From Rotaria socialis (lineage: Eukaryota; Rotifera; Eurotatoria; Philodinida; Philodinidae), in contig CAJNYU010004543.1 in the NCBI GenBank assembly GCA_905331475.1, forward strand, positions 44,715 through 108,714: a stretch of DNA of 64,000 bases, given 5' to 3'. This document shows, piece after piece, positions 61,868-64,000 of this stretch. Each line of letters opens with the position of its first letter. Within the stretch, counting starts at the first letter, position 1. The translations under genes and the position numbers were made by a program. A model generated the notes under the pieces. That model saw only the letters and a program-made list of their open reading frames with translations, did no database searches and was not told where the DNA came from.

Positions 61868-62059
61868 AGTGTCACATATCCAAGATTTTGGAGAAGTGCT
61901 CGCATCTCTACCGGAAGATGCAGCACCCAATGTGAGGGATGCACATTCTCAATGATCTGATACGTCTCCAACAGCAAATCACCGCATCTTCCAAGTGTGA
62001 GTGCCGCGTCTCCTATGGGAGAAGTGTGCACTTCTCCAAAATCTTGGATATGTGACACT
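61868..62059. repeat. Foldback element: perfect 32-bp inverted repeat
   Basis: Arms 61868-61899 and 62028-62059 are exact reverse complements, beginning AGTGTCACATATCC and ending GGAGAAGTGC. A second nested pair (GGAAGATGC near 61913, GCATCTTCC near 61984) and a 20-bp palindrome (GGAGAAGTGTGCACTTCTCC near 62019-62038) lie inside. The 192-bp unit could form a large hairpin. No target duplication was found, so MITE identity is open. Confidence 0.8.
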
Positions 62060-64000
62060 ACTCAAAAAGTTATCTATCTGTGTAGATATATGCAAATTCA
62101 AACTCTGTATGAACAGTACTGAAGGAAAAATAAATTACACGGGATCTAATGATGGAATAGTAAAAGTTCTTTCTTCCTTCATCCTTAGATCTCTTGACAC
62201 ATGCGTCGATTTCATTCGTTTGATATACGTCTTACATGTATGCTTGCTTGCCATTATTATAACAGAAAGCAAAACACCGAAATCTTATTTACTTCAAAAC
62301 TTAATTTAGACCATGTTTCACAGATACAAAGACAATATGTTACCATTAATGCGAAGAGCAACATTTTTGTGGATACAAGAAGGATGAATAACATTCTTCG
62401 AGAACATATATCGTGTTGAGGAGTTACTATTCGCATGAAAGAAGCGGCGGTCTTACTGGCGGATGGTAACAATATAATTTTCTGTTGAATGGTTATACTT
62501 CAAATTGCACTGAGTAATTTCTAGTAGACAGATAAAGTAACTGCGCATATATTAACGGTGCTAGAAAACATTCAGGCATATTTCAGAGTAAGCAATCGCG
62601 ATTTTCATCGAGCAAAGCTATTTGAGGTTTCATCTTTCTTTGTGATAGTAAATATTCTTATTGCTCATAAATTATTGATTTTCGAGACTGCTTAGCACTA
62701 TATAGTGGTGAATATGTTTCTCTGGCAATTCAGTGAAAAATTGTTAGTATAATTCAACGTATGCTCTAGCCAGCATCGTTAACAAATACATAATGCGGTG
62801 TGTATTTCTTGCAGTTAGCTCACAAAGGACGACATACATTTATTGTGTTTTGCAGATAGAAAATTCAACTAGCATGCTTCAATCGTAGCTTATTCGATAG
62901 AAAATGTTTTGCTCTACAAAACATTTGACATTGTCTTTCTATTAAAGTTTCTGAAAGTAGCTGAGCCATCTGGCACAGATACTTGAGCAAAGAGAAATTG
63001 ATTTTAAAAACAAGATTTAAACCAGTTGCTTTTATTGAGAAGGGCTGATTTTCGAAATTTCATCGGAAAGTATGGCAATATATGAATTCGAAGTCGTCTG
63101 CTGATGATTTGAGAATGACAGCCTGTATCGAAAACAAAGGAATCCCGGCAAGATGCTTCCCAGTGGTATTTCCTCCCTAACTGTATTTAACAAAAATGTT
63201 AATCAGCACGAGATTAAGGTATAAATTTATTTATTTGAGGGTATGGCTGTATCGGTGTAAGTGTGTCAGTGCGCGTATGAACAAACGGTTATCCTCTTCA
63301 CTCACCCACACACCCACATTTTTGTATGAATCATACGCTGTTGCGGAAACACTGTTCCGAGAGTCAATGTCGCTGGGGAGCAACTATACGAGGAACATCT
63401 TGCCGGTTACCAAAACAAAGTTGTTATTCTCTTTTAGTTAAATATTGCTAATAGAATAACTGAGGATGTGAATGTGGAGGGCTACCAGTAATTTACACTG
63501 TGACCCACTACGACTGTCCAATCTGTAGGAACTAGGACAAATCGATAGAATTTGAAATTCCAATATTATAGAAACCCGACACAAGCCGTTTCAGAAGAAA
63601 ACTGACTATTAAAACAATCAAATAATTCTTTTTCTTGTTCACTCTATCCTTCTGTGAACCATGAGATGCAACTGCGAGTGGAGGAAAATCTTCACTTCAA
63701 AAGTAATTCCAGCTATATATAGACAAAATACAATATCAGATTGCACAGTAGATTTCCTTGATCTGGCTGATATTTATATGATAGATGTTGTCTATATGTT
63801 GTTCTGAAGTTACACTTTTTTTCTGAAGTTACTTTATAATATATTTTTTTAAATATCTTTCATCTCGAACTGGCCCAGGTCAATGATTACGGAGAACTGA
63901 TACTGCGGCAATCGGCAGGAAATGCGGGGCATCGCGGGAATCGGAAGCAGTATTCCGGCCGGAAATTTTCCGTTGTTTTCCGGTGGCTTTCCAATCGGTT
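62060..64000. other. Gene-free region to the right edge
   Basis: No gene or RNA supported. Small frames at 62201-62472 and 63196-63441 lack any resemblance. The last about 120 bases turn GC-rich with repeated CCGG/GGAAA strings (for example GGCCGGAAATTTTCCG), perhaps the edge of a mobile or foreign segment. Confidence 0.45.

Noticed and set aside
61801-62309. Small open frames across the inverted repeat
   Set aside because: They arise from the hairpin arms and share no resemblance to proteins.

Overview
The window looks like nuclear DNA of a small AT-rich animal, most likely a bdelloid rotifer. The reasons are animal-specific orthologues (Arx homeodomain, NSUN7, PIKfyve, TRBP-type dsRNA-binding protein, CYP20A1, kinesin-6), mostly very short GT-AG introns (about 40-70 nt), and several families I associate with bdelloids: an ADP-ribosyltransferase/TPR gene, an F-box/leucine-rich gene and a RING protein with the CENSFC variant. 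The species assignment is inference.

Layout, left to right. 1-511: 5' part of a predicted mitochondrial protein gene on the minus strand. 1305-3312: decayed ART-TPR gene. 4429-8358: a complete 16-exon kinesin-6 motor (KIF20A-like). 8656-10409: decayed kelch-repeat gene. 11328-12018: unknown protein. 13537-16931: NSUN7, 11 exons, lacking both cysteines of the m5C methyltransferase family. 17258-17783: fragmentary small gene. 18467-20703: Arx/aristaless homeobox gene. 20704-23337: gene desert with a dispersed repeat. 23338-25873: F-box/LRR-like gene with two lesions. 26297-27204: broken acyl-CoA-binding (ACBD5-like) gene. 27744-33855: PIKfyve lipid kinase, 11 exons, followed after 135 nt by a TRBP/Loquacious-type gene (33991-35613). 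35774-40464: a block carrying a hAT-type MITE and a UPF1/Sen1-like helicase, bracketed by a direct duplication of the TRBP 3' end. 40869-44054: two unknown proteins, one tail-anchored. 45943-48516: EGF-like/cysteine-rich pseudogene broken by a hAT element inside an exon. 48908-55112: minus-strand run of small genes, including a tight four-gene cluster (three small multi-pass membrane proteins plus a RING-transmembrane protein). 55626-60043: CYP20A1, an unknown protein and a small secreted peptide. 60044-64000: no gene seen, but a long inverted repeat.

The most unusual signal is gene organisation. In the 51.7-55.1 kb cluster the genes lie on one strand, 46-83 nt apart, and every start codon sits just after a splice-acceptor-like TTTTAG/TTCAG. 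The same holds at the PIKfyve-TRBP junction and at several other starts (kinesin, helicase, the genes starting at 51314, 49681 and 57722). This is what spliced-leader trans-splicing of polycistronic transcripts would leave. Such splicing has been reported in bdelloids, but these particular operons are my inference. Exon sums given below as whole codons were worked out by hand from GT-AG junctions and keep one open frame throughout.
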